From Leucobacter triazinivorans (GTDB lineage: Bacteria > Actinomycetota > Actinomycetes > Actinomycetales > Microbacteriaceae): a DNA stretch of 64,000 nucleotides. Shown here piece after piece: positions 8,925 to 16,994 of the stretch; positions within the stretch are counted from its first letter, which is position 1, and each line of letters opens with the position of its first letter. Under the pieces are notes generated by a model. The model was not told the DNA's origin. It saw only the letters and a list, made by a program, of their open reading frames with translations, and ran no database searches. The position numbers and the translations under genes are program-made. Location of the stretch: NCBI RefSeq assembly GCF_004208635.1, contig NZ_CP035806.1, positions 3,162,001 through 3,226,000 of the forward strand. Reading direction: 5' to 3'.

Positions 8925-9948
8925 GCGATTCCTCCGGTTCGGACGTTTCGGACGTGCCGCCGCGCACGGAGGCGAAGAGATTGAGGCCGAGCGAGCGCGA
9001 GAGGTGCGCGCACGCGCGCTGCCCGCGCACGCTGTTGCCCGCGGTGTCGAGCCGGGGGGAGTAGGCGCCGACGGCGCCCTTGCCGGGAGCGACGGCGACG
9101 ATGCCGCCCGACACCCCGGATTTGGCGGGCAGCCCGATCTCGAACAGCCACTCGCCCGAGCGCTCGTACATGCCGCACGAGGCGAGCACCGCGAGCGTGT
9201 CCCGGCAGACCTCGGCTGACACGACCTGCTCGCCGGTCACCGGGTTGACCCCGCCGTCGGCGAGGGTCGCGCCCATGACCGCCAGGTCGTGCGCGGTGAC
9301 CGCGAGCGAGCACTGCCGCGTGTAGACGTCGACCGTCTCGAGCGGGTCGGGATCCAGCCGCCCGTAGCTCTGCAACAGCTTGCCGATGGCGCGGTTGCGG
9401 AGGTTGGTGCGGCTCTCCGAGAGGTACACGTCCTCGTCGAGCGACAGCTCCCGGCCCGCGAACCGGGACAGACCCCGCTGCACCCGGGCCCAGCGTTCCT
9501 CCGCCGAGGACGCGCCCACGAGCGCGGTGGTGGCGATGGCTCCGGCGTTCACCATCGGGTTCATGGGGCTGCCGCCGTTGAGCTCCATCGCGATGAGCGA
9601 GTTGAACGCGAGGCCCGTGTTGTTCACGCCGACGCGCTCGTGCACTGCCTCGTGCCCCAGTTCCTCGCACACGAGCGCGAAGACGAAGGCCTTCGAAATC
9701 GATTGGATCGAGAAGGGGATGTCGACGTCGCCGGCTTCGTGCAGCGAGCCGCCGACGCTCACCACGGACAGGCCGAAGTGCGACGCGTCTGCCGCGGCGA
9801 GCACCGGGATGTAGTCGGCCACCGCGCCGTCGTCGACGCTGGCATAGCGCTCATACGCCTCGCTCACCAGCCGGTCCACGCGGGATCTCGGGGGCAGCGC
9901 CCCGGTCGATGCCCGCTGCTCGATGTCCAGCGCGTCGTGCTCGAACAC
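8917..9948 (-). CDS. glsA: Glutaminase (GlsA family)
   Basis: A 343-residue glutaminase that hydrolyses L-glutamine to L-glutamate and ammonia. It shows the serine-hydrolase S-x-x-K motif (SISK, residues 83-86), the MVNAGAI segment, and the GGxxNPxTGEQV region of this beta-lactamase-fold family. The length is about 30 residues over the usual 305-310, mostly at the C-terminus. The RBS GGAGG lies 6 bases before ATG 9948. It is the first gene of a two-gene operon with the MFS exporter, which might link glutamine/glutamate metabolism with export or acid resistance. Confidence 0.93.
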   Translation of the reverse strand: MFEHDALDIEQRASTGALPPRSRVDRLVSEAYERYASVDDGAVADYIPVLAAADASHFGLSVVSVGGSLHEAGDVDIPFSIQSISKAFVFALVCEELGHEAVHERVGVNNTGLAFNSLIAMELNGGSPMNPMVNAGAIATTALVGASSAEERWARVQRGLSRFAGRELSLDEDVYLSESRTNLRNRAIGKLLQSYGRLDPDPLETVDVYTRQCSLAVTAHDLAVMGATLADGGVNPVTGEQVVSAEVCRDTLAVLASCGMYERSGEWLFEIGLPAKSGVSGGIVAVAPGKGAVGAYSPRLDTAGNSVRGQRACAHLSRSLGLNLFASVRGGTSETSEPEESHG

Positions 9949-10064
9949 GCGACCTCCTTCTCCGCAGCGCTCCGATGAATCTCACAGTACAGGCATGGCG
10001 GACGCGGCGGGAAGTGACAGTCTCGATACGCCGGCGATAGGCGCGGGCTCGTAGCATGGAGGGC

Positions 10065-10163
10065 ATGCGCGTGCTGGTGGTGGAGGACGAACCGCTCGTG
10101 GCGGGGCCATCCGCCACGGGCTCCGTCTCGAGGCGATCGCGGCCGATATCGCCGGTGACGGCA
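10065..10163 (+). pseudogene. Truncated response-regulator N-terminus (remnant)
   Basis: The first 13 codons read MRVLVVEDEPLVA, the canonical start of an OmpR-type receiver domain, with an upstream GGAGGGC RBS. The frame then breaks. After one base shift, the receiver continues as AIRHGLRLEAIAADIAGDG up to about 10160, where it stops being recognisable. The phospho-accepting aspartate, the rest of the receiver and the DNA-binding domain are absent; the VanZ-like gene begins at once. This is therefore a frameshifted, 3'-deleted relic of a two-component regulator. Confidence 0.75.
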
Positions 10164-10183
10164 GACACAGAATGGAGGATGGG

Positions 10184-10873
10184 ATGGAGGACCTGAAGCC
10201 GATCGAGGGACTCGCGAGGCCGAGGACGCAGCGCGGATCCGCGCCGCGCAGCCGCACACCGGTCGTCGCGCTGTTCGCGGTCTACCTCGCGCTGCTCGTC
10301 TGGATCGTGCTGTGGAAGCTCGAGGTGCCGCACATCGGAATCGCGGGGGTGCGGCAGCTCAAGCTCGTCCCCTTCGGGGCGGGTGCCGGGTTCGGAGCGA
10401 ATGCTCCCCTCGAGATCGCCGCGAATGTCGCGCTCTTCCTCCCGTTCGGCTTGTATCTCGGTCTCATCGCTCCCGCGTGGTCGTGGGGCCGGGTCGCGTG
10501 GGCATCGGCGGGAGCGGCCCTGGCGCTCGAGACCGCGCAGTACGTCCTGGCCATCGGGGTCTCCGATACGACCGACCTCATCGTCAACACCGCAGGCGGC
10601 CTCATCGGCTTCGGGCTGGCCGCGCTGGCGCATCGCCGGTTCGCTGCAGCGGCGCCGAGGGTGCTGTTCCGCGCCTGCGCGGTGGGCACCGCAATCGCGC
10701 TGATCGCGAGCGTGCTGTTCTTCCTGTCGCCGTTGCACTACGCGCAGCGAGACGTGGTCGTCGAGCCGCCGGCCTCCGCAGCGCACCGCTGGGACGCGCC
10801 GGAAGCGCGGGTGCCGACGGCGCAGGGGGACGGCATGCGCATCGACGGGGCCGGCGGAGCGGCGGCGCCGTGA
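10184..10873 (+). CDS. VanZ-like family membrane protein
   Basis: A 229-residue membrane protein with about five hydrophobic segments and the VanZ-like core: N and P residues in EIAANVALFLPFGLYLG and the E-T-x-Q helix (ALETAQYV), then TDLIVNTAGGLIGF. VanZ-like proteins influence glycopeptide or lipopeptide susceptibility in Gram-positives; the biochemical role is unresolved. ATG 10184 is preferred because GGAGG sits 5 bases upstream; ATG 10172 in frame has no RBS. The gene directly follows a broken response-regulator start. It overlaps the next gene by GTGA. Confidence 0.85.
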   Translation: MEDLKPIEGLARPRTQRGSAPRSRTPVVALFAVYLALLVWIVLWKLEVPHIGIAGVRQLKLVPFGAGAGFGANAPLEIAANVALFLPFGLYLGLIAPAWSWGRVAWASAGAALALETAQYVLAIGVSDTTDLIVNTAGGLIGFGLAALAHRRFAAAAPRVLFRACAVGTAIALIASVLFFLSPLHYAQRDVVVEPPASAAHRWDAPEARVPTAQGDGMRIDGAGGAAAP

Positions 10874-11289
10874 ACGGCCGGATCATCGACCGGGTCGCCA
10901 CCCCCGCCGAGCATGCGGCCCTCGCCGCAGCCGTGGGATGGCAGGCGCACTTCGACGACCACGTCCGGGCGGCGTCGCTCGCGGCGTCGCTCGCCGGGGT
11001 CGTCTATGCGGCCGACGGTGGAATCGTCGGCATGGCGCGGGCCGTCGGCGACGGCCTGCAGTACGCATATGTCCAGGACGTCATCGTGCACCCCGATCAC
11101 GATGGCGAGGGGATCGCGACGTCGCTCGTCGAGCGACTCATCGAACTGCTGCGGCCTGCCCCGGGAGCGGAGCTCTTCGTCGGCCTCTTCGCGAGCGACG
11201 AAGCCGTCGGCGTCTACGAGTCCCTCGGTTTCGCGCGCGAGGGCGCGATCGGGATGCATCGGCGCCTCTCCACGGCCGGCTCCGGGTGA
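10870..11289 (+). CDS. GNAT-family N-acetyltransferase
   Basis: A 139-residue GNAT acetyltransferase. The acetyl-CoA binding region is recognisable as VQDVIVHPDHDGEGIATSLV (motif A, with the pattern Q/R-x-x-G/E-x-G/A), and the C-terminal YESLGF strand is typical. It transfers acetyl from acetyl-CoA to an amine; the substrate is unknown. GTG 10870 overlaps the VanZ-like stop (GTGA), so the two are coupled. Confidence 0.87.
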   Translation: MNGRIIDRVATPAEHAALAAAVGWQAHFDDHVRAASLAASLAGVVYAADGGIVGMARAVGDGLQYAYVQDVIVHPDHDGEGIATSLVERLIELLRPAPGAELFVGLFASDEAVGVYESLGFAREGAIGMHRRLSTAGSG

Positions 11290-11326
11290 CGGCCCGCATC
11301 GGCGTCGCGGTTCGCTGCAACCCGGG

Positions 11327-12232
11327 TCACGGCGACGGGGTGCCGCCGTTGACGTTGAGGGTCTCTCCGATGACGTAGCTCGACTCGGGCGACGTGAGGA
11401 ACACGAACGCCGGCGCGAGTTCGGTCGGCTGGCCCGCCCGGCCGATGGGGGTGTTCGTGCCGAAGTCGGGCAGCGCCTCCTTCGGCTGCCCGTCCGACAC
11501 CTGCAGCGGCGTCCAGATCGGGCCCGGTGCCACCGCGTTGACGCGGATCCCGCGCGGGGCGAGCTGCTGACCCAGACCCTTCGTGAAGTTGTTGATCGCG
11601 GCCTTGGTCGAGGCGTAGTCGAGCAGGTGCGGGGAAGGTTTGTAGGCCTGGATCGAGGTCGTGTTCACGATCGTCGAGCCGGCGGGCAGATGGGGCAGCG
11701 CGGCCCGGCAGATCCGGTAGATCGCGTGGATGTTCGTGTCGAACGTCGCGGTCCACTGCTCATCCGGCAGGTCCGCGATATCCTCCACGGAGATCTGCCG
11801 GCCGGCGTTGTTGATGAGGGCGTCGAGGCCCCCGAGGCACTCTGCTGCCTCCGCGACGAGCCGCTCGCAGAAGTCGCGGTCGGAGATGTCGCCGGGCAGC
11901 AGCACGGCCCGTCGGCCGGCGTCCTCGATGAACGACCTGATCTCCTGGGCGTCCTCCTCCTCTGCGGGGAGGTAGGACAGGGCCACATCGGCGCCCTCGC
12001 GGGCGAACGCGATCGCCACGGCGGCGCCGATCCCCGAATCGGCGCCGGTGATCAGGGCCTTGCGCCCCGTCAGGCGGCCGATGCCGCGGTAGGAGTGCTG
12101 GCCGCGGTCGGTCTGCGGCACGAGCTCCTGATCGAGACCGGGCTCGGGTTGGTGCTGCACCGGCGGCGAGATCACGGGGAACCGCGTCACCGGGTTTTGG
12201 AACGTCAGCTGATCGGTCGAGTGCTCTGACAC
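11327..12232 (-). CDS. SDR oxidoreductase (YghA-like, 301 aa)
   Basis: A 301-residue SDR of the long-N-terminus type found in YghA and Bacillus general-stress proteins: about 45 polar N-terminal residues, TGADSGIG (about 62-69), NNAG, catalytic YASTK (about 206-210), and the C-terminal GETLNVNGG. It probably reduces or oxidises a carbonyl/alcohol pair with NAD(P)H; the substrate is unknown. GTG 12232 has a good RBS (GGAGG plus 6 bases). It starts inside the last 28 bases of the 65-residue gene, so it is the distal gene of the type III polyketide synthase operon or at least overlaps it. Confidence 0.88.
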   Translation of the reverse strand: MSEHSTDQLTFQNPVTRFPVISPPVQHQPEPGLDQELVPQTDRGQHSYRGIGRLTGRKALITGADSGIGAAVAIAFAREGADVALSYLPAEEEDAQEIRSFIEDAGRRAVLLPGDISDRDFCERLVAEAAECLGGLDALINNAGRQISVEDIADLPDEQWTATFDTNIHAIYRICRAALPHLPAGSTIVNTTSIQAYKPSPHLLDYASTKAAINNFTKGLGQQLAPRGIRVNAVAPGPIWTPLQVSDGQPKEALPDFGTNTPIGRAGQPTELAPAFVFLTSPESSYVIGETLNVNGGTPSP

Positions 12233-12402
12233 TGTGCGCCTCCTTCGGTCTGCATGGTGATGTCCCCACCCTCGCCCACGGGGCGGGGCGTGTCGACGGG
12301 GTTGCGCTCGTCGCCCGCGGCGGTCTTCGATCCTCGCTCCGCCGGTCGCGCCGCCCGGTCCAGCACCACTTTGATGCGGCCGTCCGCCTGCTGCTGCGAC
12401 AT
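12205..12402 (-). CDS. Hypothetical protein, 65 aa
   Basis: A possible 65-residue polar, charged protein (MSQQQADGRIKVVLDR...). It has no cysteine pair, membrane segment or known family. In favour of coding: its ATG lies one base after the TGA of the FAD monooxygenase gene (TGAGATG), a termination-reinitiation geometry, and its frame fills the gap to the next gene. Against: no independent RBS, and the C-terminal 10 codons overlap the SDR start and its RBS. Confidence 0.4.
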   Translation of the reverse strand: MSQQQADGRIKVVLDRAARPAERGSKTAAGDERNPVDTPRPVGEGGDITMQTEGGAQCQSTRPIS

Positions 12403-12403
12403 C

Positions 12404-13618
12404 TCACACGCCCGCGGCGCCTCGTCGAGCGGCGCGCGGTGCGTCGCGGTCGAATCCCATCGCGTAAGCGCGGGCGGCGAGTCGCACGAGGGGCCCCGCC
12501 GCCGCAACGCTGATCGCAGCGATCAGCGCGGCGTGGGAGTGCGGCGAGCGGGCGCGGCCGAGCGCGGTGTTGAGACCGGCGAGACGAGCTGCCGTGCGCG
12601 CGGATGCCAGGCGGCGGTGCTCCCATCGCGCCAGTACCCGCTCGGGCTCCGGGTCGCCCTCCGTTCGCCGCAGCCACCGGGCCAGGAGCGGGGCGAGCGT
12701 CACCGCGTCGAGCAGACCCAGGTTCATGCCCTGTCCGCCGATGGGGCTCACCTCGTGCGCCGTATCGCCGATCGCGAAAACGCGCCCCGCGCGCATGCGG
12801 TGCAGCAGTGAACGCCGGATCCCGAACGCCGTCGCCGATTGCACGCGGGCCGCTAAGCCGACGTCGCCCGTGCGCTCGGTGACCGCCCGGCGGAGACGGT
12901 CCGCGTGCTGCTCGTGCGAGACCGCTGTGCGCGAGGAGTCCGCGCCCCCGGCGTCCCAGGCGACGAGCCGCCGGCCGCCCCCCGGCAACGGGAACGACTC
13001 CAGCACGCCGTGCGCGTCGAGCGTGACGATCGCGGTGTCGGCCGGCTGCCCCGGGGCGTCGGCGAGGTCGGCCATGAGGTAGCGGTCGGCGCAGGCGCGC
13101 GCGGACCCGCTCAGACGGGGGAGCACGAGCCCTCGCCCGGCGGCGCCGGCGGCCACGACGACCGCGCGTGCGCGCACCTCGGTGTCTTCCGTCCCGACCC
13201 GGGCCCGGAGGAGCGCGCCTCCGGGCTGCTCGACGACCCCCAGCACCTCGGCGCCGCGCATCGGCTCCGGGGATCCCGCGCTCACGGCCGCCTCCGTCAC
13301 GGCCTGCGGAACCGCCGCGACGAAGGGGAACGGGCCGCCGAGCCGGTCGAAGCGCACCTCGCCGATCGCACGCCCTCCCGAGCGCGCGATCCCGCGCGGA
13401 ATCCGGGCGGCCTCGGCGAGGATGCGCTCGGCGGCTCCCGATGGCGCGAGCGCCGCCAGCGCGGGCGGATGCACGCCGATTGCGCGGGTGCCCGGCTCGG
13501 GAGCGCTGCGGCGCTCGAGCACCACGACGTCGACGCCCCGGCGCGCGAGCTCGGCGGCCAGGCAGAGTCCGGTCGGGCCGGCGCCCACGACGGCGACCTC
13601 GTGCGTCGCGGCCCTCAC
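12404..13618 (-). CDS. FAD-dependent monooxygenase (aromatic hydroxylase type)
   Basis: A 404-residue flavoprotein of the PHBH/UbiH group. It shows the dinucleotide motif GAGPTG (residues 12-17) with the downstream ERR acid, and the second FAD motif GD-x-AHEVSPIGGQGMNLGL near residue 290. It should hydroxylate an aromatic ring using NAD(P)H and O2. Its GTG start overlaps the methyltransferase stop (GTGA). The position after a type III polyketide synthase and a methyltransferase suggests it oxidises the polyketide ring, for example resorcinol to hydroquinone/quinone, as in actinobacterial phenolic-lipid operons. That product assignment is an inference. Confidence 0.88.
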   Translation of the reverse strand: MRAATHEVAVVGAGPTGLCLAAELARRGVDVVVLERRSAPEPGTRAIGVHPPALAALAPSGAAERILAEAARIPRGIARSGGRAIGEVRFDRLGGPFPFVAAVPQAVTEAAVSAGSPEPMRGAEVLGVVEQPGGALLRARVGTEDTEVRARAVVVAAGAAGRGLVLPRLSGSARACADRYLMADLADAPGQPADTAIVTLDAHGVLESFPLPGGGRRLVAWDAGGADSSRTAVSHEQHADRLRRAVTERTGDVGLAARVQSATAFGIRRSLLHRMRAGRVFAIGDTAHEVSPIGGQGMNLGLLDAVTLAPLLARWLRRTEGDPEPERVLARWEHRRLASARTAARLAGLNTALGRARSPHSHAALIAAISVAAAGPLVRLAARAYAMGFDRDAPRAARRGAAGV

Positions 13619-14358
13619 GCGGGCGCCTCCTCGTCGGGCCGCACCCCGAAACGCCAGGTCCGGTGCACCGCGAGCAGGCGGAACGCAGCCGGCTGCTCGG
13701 CCAGCCAGCCGCGCGGCAGCCGCGCGGCGAGCTCGTCGCGGGTGTAGCTGCGCCGGATGCTGCGCAGGCCGTCGACCCGCAGGAAGGTCCCCGGAGCGAT
13801 CGGCGCCGCGCACACGGCGAACGCCGCATAGGCGAGCCGGCTGCGCGCGATGTCGGAGTGCACGCACACCCGCGTCGCGAGAGTCTGCGAATCGGCGAGC
13901 ACCGCCTCCAGCGACACCGCGTCCAGGTGATGGAGCAGGTGGTTCGAGACGACCGCGTCGAACCGCTCTCCCGCGGCCACCAGCTCGCCGCTGGCGGCCG
14001 CGCGGAATGAGACGCCGTCGACGGGCGCGCCGCTGCTCGCCGCCGCCCAGGCGCGGGGATCCGGATCGATGCCCACGCCCTCCACTGCGAAGCCGTCGCG
14101 CCGCGCGAGCCGTACCAGCCGCCGCAGCACATCGCCGCCGCCGCACCCGATATCGAGGATGCGCACCGGGCCTGTGCTCCGCGCGAGCGCGGGCCGCACG
14201 TGGTTGCGGTAGACGCGCCCCCAGCGCGAGACGGCGCCGTTCACCGCCCAGAACCGCCGCAGCGTGCGATGCAGGCGCACCGGGTCGCAGTTCGGATCGT
14301 CCATCACTTCGAGGAGTCGCTCGTCTCGCGCGGCGAGCGACACCCGCGACCGCGGCAT
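13615..14358 (-). CDS. Class I SAM-dependent methyltransferase
   Basis: A 247-residue methyltransferase with motif I DIGCGGGD (residues 69-76) and the acidic end of strand 2 (GVGIDPD). A long N-terminal helix (LHRTLRRFWAVNGAVSRWG) precedes the fold. ATG 14358 overlaps the polyketide synthase stop by one base (TGATG). The likely acceptor is the polyketide ring or its hydroxyl made by the adjacent enzymes; O- versus C-methylation cannot be told. Related proteins occur beside type III PKS genes in many actinobacteria. Confidence 0.88.
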   Translation of the reverse strand: MPRSRVSLAARDERLLEVMDDPNCDPVRLHRTLRRFWAVNGAVSRWGRVYRNHVRPALARSTGPVRILDIGCGGGDVLRRLVRLARRDGFAVEGVGIDPDPRAWAAASSGAPVDGVSFRAAASGELVAAGERFDAVVSNHLLHHLDAVSLEAVLADSQTLATRVCVHSDIARSRLAYAAFAVCAAPIAPGTFLRVDGLRSIRRSYTRDELAARLPRGWLAEQPAAFRLLAVHRTWRFGVRPDEEAPA

Positions 14359-15572
14359 CAGGCCGGTGCGGCGGCCGCGGCAGGCTCCTGCGCCGCCACG
14401 GCCGCGGTCGGCTCCGTCTCCGCCGCGACCCCGGTCGGCTCCGTCTTCGCCACGACCGCCCCCGCCGGTTCCCGTCTGCCCGCGCGCATGACGAGGCGCG
14501 CGGTTTCTACGGTGAGCCCGGGCCCGAAGCAGAGACCCGCGATGCGCGCGCCCTCGCCGAGCGACTCGTCGGCCAGGATCCGCTGCAGGATGAAGAGGAT
14601 CGTCGCGCTCGACATGTTGCCGAAATCGCGCAGCACGGCGCGCGAGTGCGCCATCGCCTCGTCCGGCAGCTCGACTCCGCCCTGCACCCGGTCAAGCACG
14701 CTGCGACCGCCCGGGTGCACCGCCCACGCCTCCACGTCGGTGCGCGGATCCGCGCCGTCCAGCATCGCCTCGACGACCCCCGAGATCTCGCGTCCGATGA
14801 TGCGCGGCACCTCCGCGGTGAGACGCATCTCGAATCCGCGATCGCCGATGGTCCAGTCCATGTCGCGCTCGCCCTCCGAGGTGATCGCGGTCGAGAAATC
14901 GACCGCTTCCAGGGCGGCTCTGCCGTCGCGAGGCTCGGCCGACGACACGATCGCCGCACCCGCTCCGTCGCCGAACACCGCGGACGCCACGATCTGCTCG
15001 GGGTCGCTGGACGAGCGGATGTGCAGCGAGCAGAGTTCGGCGCAGACGACCAGCACCACCGCACCGGGGCGGGCGTCGCTGATCGCGGTCGCCGTGCGCA
15101 ACGCGGGGAACGCCGCGGCGCAGCCCATGAAGCCGATGTGCGTGCGCTCGGCCGTCACGGAGATGCCGAGCTGCTTCACCAGCAGATAGTCGGGGCCGGG
15201 AGCAAAGAACCCCGTGCACGACGCCGTGACGACGTGGGTGACCTCCTCGGCGACGAAGCCGGAGCGCTCGAGCGCGTCGCGGGCGGCGGCTGCGTACAGG
15301 CGCGGCGCCTCCCGGCGGTAGATGAGGTTGCGCTCACCGGTGCTTGGCGCGCTCAGCCGGGCGCCGTCCTCGGAGAACAGCGTCTCGCTCGAGCCGATCT
15401 CGCCGATCACCGAGTACCGGTTCTCGATGGCCGACTGGTCGAACGCGGCGCCGATGAGGCGGGCGGTGAGCCGGGTCACGCCGGGCTGAGCCGCGAAGAA
15501 GTCGCGGGTCTTCGGCTGCGAGAGCCGCGCAGGGGGCACGGCCGTGCCGATGGAGAGGATCTTCGTTGACAT
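14358..15572 (-). CDS. Type III polyketide synthase
   Basis: A 404-residue chalcone-synthase-fold enzyme that extends an acyl-CoA starter with malonyl-CoA and cyclises the chain. The catalytic triad is intact: Cys119 (TASCTGFFAPG), His286 (WAVHPGG) and Asn319 (GNMSSATILF). Residues 1-370 match the family; the last 30 or so form a low-complexity A/E/P/T tail with repeated EPT/EPA units that is not part of the fold. ATG 15572 has only a weak purine stretch upstream (GGGGAC). It is the first gene of the operon with methyltransferase and monooxygenase, so a methylated, hydroxylated resorcinol- or pyrone-derived product is likely. Confidence 0.93.
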   Translation of the reverse strand: MSTKILSIGTAVPPARLSQPKTRDFFAAQPGVTRLTARLIGAAFDQSAIENRYSVIGEIGSSETLFSEDGARLSAPSTGERNLIYRREAPRLYAAAARDALERSGFVAEEVTHVVTASCTGFFAPGPDYLLVKQLGISVTAERTHIGFMGCAAAFPALRTATAISDARPGAVVLVVCAELCSLHIRSSSDPEQIVASAVFGDGAGAAIVSSAEPRDGRAALEAVDFSTAITSEGERDMDWTIGDRGFEMRLTAEVPRIIGREISGVVEAMLDGADPRTDVEAWAVHPGGRSVLDRVQGGVELPDEAMAHSRAVLRDFGNMSSATILFILQRILADESLGEGARIAGLCFGPGLTVETARLVMRAGRREPAGAVVAKTEPTGVAAETEPTAAVAAQEPAAAAAPA

Positions 15573-15832
15573 GTCCCCATGTAACCCGATCCTTCCGCTG
15601 CAGGGGGAGGGGCTTGACACGATCGTGATGGGCCGGCGCCGGGAGCAGGTGCGGGAGCGGATGCCGGATCGCTCCTGCTCGGCGGTGAACTTAGTGCACG
15701 TTCGTACTCTCCGCAAGCACCTTTCCGCTTCCGGCGACGGCGCCCACAGTGGGTTGCAGGTGCGCGGACGGCCTGGTCCGGCACCGGCGGCATCGCCGTC
15801 GCGACTGCACGTTCGATCGAAGGAGAAGCATC

Positions 15833-16249
15833 GTGAAGAACTCACCCAACCGAATCGTCGGCATCGTCTTCGGCGTCGTCTATCTACTCGTGGGCATTCT
15901 GGGCTTCGCGGTCACCGGCGGCGTGGGGTTCCTCGCCACGGAGGGCGGCCTGCTCATCGGCGTGTTCGAGGTGAATCCGCTGCACAACATCGTTCACCTG
16001 CTGGTCGGCGCAGCGCTGCTGGGCGGCGGGATTGCGGGCGTGGGCGCCGCGAAGGGGATCAACGGCACCGTCGGCGTGGTGTATCTGCTCGTCGGCGTGA
16101 TCGGCTTCTTCATCGCCGGAACCGCCGCCAACATCCTGGCGCTCAACACGGCCGACCATATCCTCCACCTGGGCAGCGCGCTCATCCTGCTGGGCGTGAG
16201 CCTCGGCGCTGACCGCGATCGCGCGGTCGCGGCGCGACCGGCGGTGTGA
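15833..16249 (+). CDS. DUF4383-family membrane protein
   Basis: A 138-residue protein with four hydrophobic helices and the DUF4383 hallmark NPLHNIVHLLVGAALL, echoed by a second NTADHILHLGSALILLG, which suggests an internal duplication. Function unknown. GTG 15833 follows AGGAG by 7 bases. It heads a two-gene unit, coupled to the next gene by a GTGA overlap, and is divergent from the polyketide synthase operon. Confidence 0.87.
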   Translation: MKNSPNRIVGIVFGVVYLLVGILGFAVTGGVGFLATEGGLLIGVFEVNPLHNIVHLLVGAALLGGGIAGVGAAKGINGTVGVVYLLVGVIGFFIAGTAANILALNTADHILHLGSALILLGVSLGADRDRAVAARPAV

Positions 16250-16830
16250 CGCAGACGCAGGTCCCGGTGTTGTCGAGCTGGTGCGGTTTCGCCGCCCTGG
16301 GTTCCGGGCTCATCCTCTGCGCCGTCGCGGCCGGCCTCGACCCGCCGCTCGCCGTGCCGCTCGTCGTCGCCGGTGGTGCTGAGCTGCTCTGGGGCGGGAT
16401 CGCGCTGCGCCTCGGCCGCGTCCCCGCGCCGCGGGCAGTGCTCTGGGCGACCGCCGCCGTCGCAGCGGCGGCGGTCGTGCTGCTGTTCCAGGGGCTCGTC
16501 GGGATCCTCCCGGCGCTCGCGCTGCTCGCGCTGCACTGGTCCGCGGCCATGGCCGCGGTGGCGGTCCTGCGCCGGCGGGCCGGTACCCTTGCCGCGCGCG
16601 GCCCGCGGGATGACGACCCGGTCGGCGAGCACGGGCGCGCTGCGGGAGTGCGGGCGCTCCGGGGCGGGTGGAATCGTGGGCCGGCAGCGTTCGTCGTGAT
16701 CCTGGCCGCGCAGGCGATGCTGGTCGCGGCGATCACCACCCCGGCGCTGGCCCACACCGCGCCGGGGGCATCGGCGGTGCCGCACGGCACCCTGCACGGC
16801 ACCCTGCACGGCGCCCCCCACGCGCACTGA
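16246..16830 (+). CDS. Hypothetical membrane protein with His-rich tail
   Basis: A 194-residue protein with about five hydrophobic segments (roughly residues 12-30, 36-53, 66-82, 86-105 and 147-166) and a polar loop in the middle. The C-terminus is a repeat of HGTLHGTLHG ending in HAH, so five histidines fall in 16 residues; this could bind metal, but there is no direct evidence. No family is recognised. GTG 16246 overlaps the DUF4383 stop (GTGA). Confidence 0.7.
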   Translation: MTQTQVPVLSSWCGFAALGSGLILCAVAAGLDPPLAVPLVVAGGAELLWGGIALRLGRVPAPRAVLWATAAVAAAAVVLLFQGLVGILPALALLALHWSAAMAAVAVLRRRAGTLAARGPRDDDPVGEHGRAAGVRALRGGWNRGPAAFVVILAAQAMLVAAITTPALAHTAPGASAVPHGTLHGTLHGAPHAH

Positions 16831-16994
16831 CTGGCGAAACCGACCCCGTTGCTCGAACACGAGGCTTCCAGCGTGGATATTTCGCGCGGAATGGAACAAA
16901 CGGCGCGGTTTCGAGCAGGGAGCGGGCGGGAGCGTGCGGGAGCGGCACGGAGCGGGCGGCGGGCGCGCGCGGCCGCCCGCGCGTCACCCGCGCG

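Noticed and set aside
15573..15845. N-terminal extension of the polyketide synthase frame
   Set aside because: Residues upstream of MSTKILSIGT are arginine/proline-rich and unlike the family, and the region should hold divergent promoters.
16855..16920. GCTCGAA/TTCGAGC inverted repeat between the His-tail gene and the LLM gene
   Set aside because: Only about 8 bp of stem with a loop over 45 bases; too weak to call a terminator.
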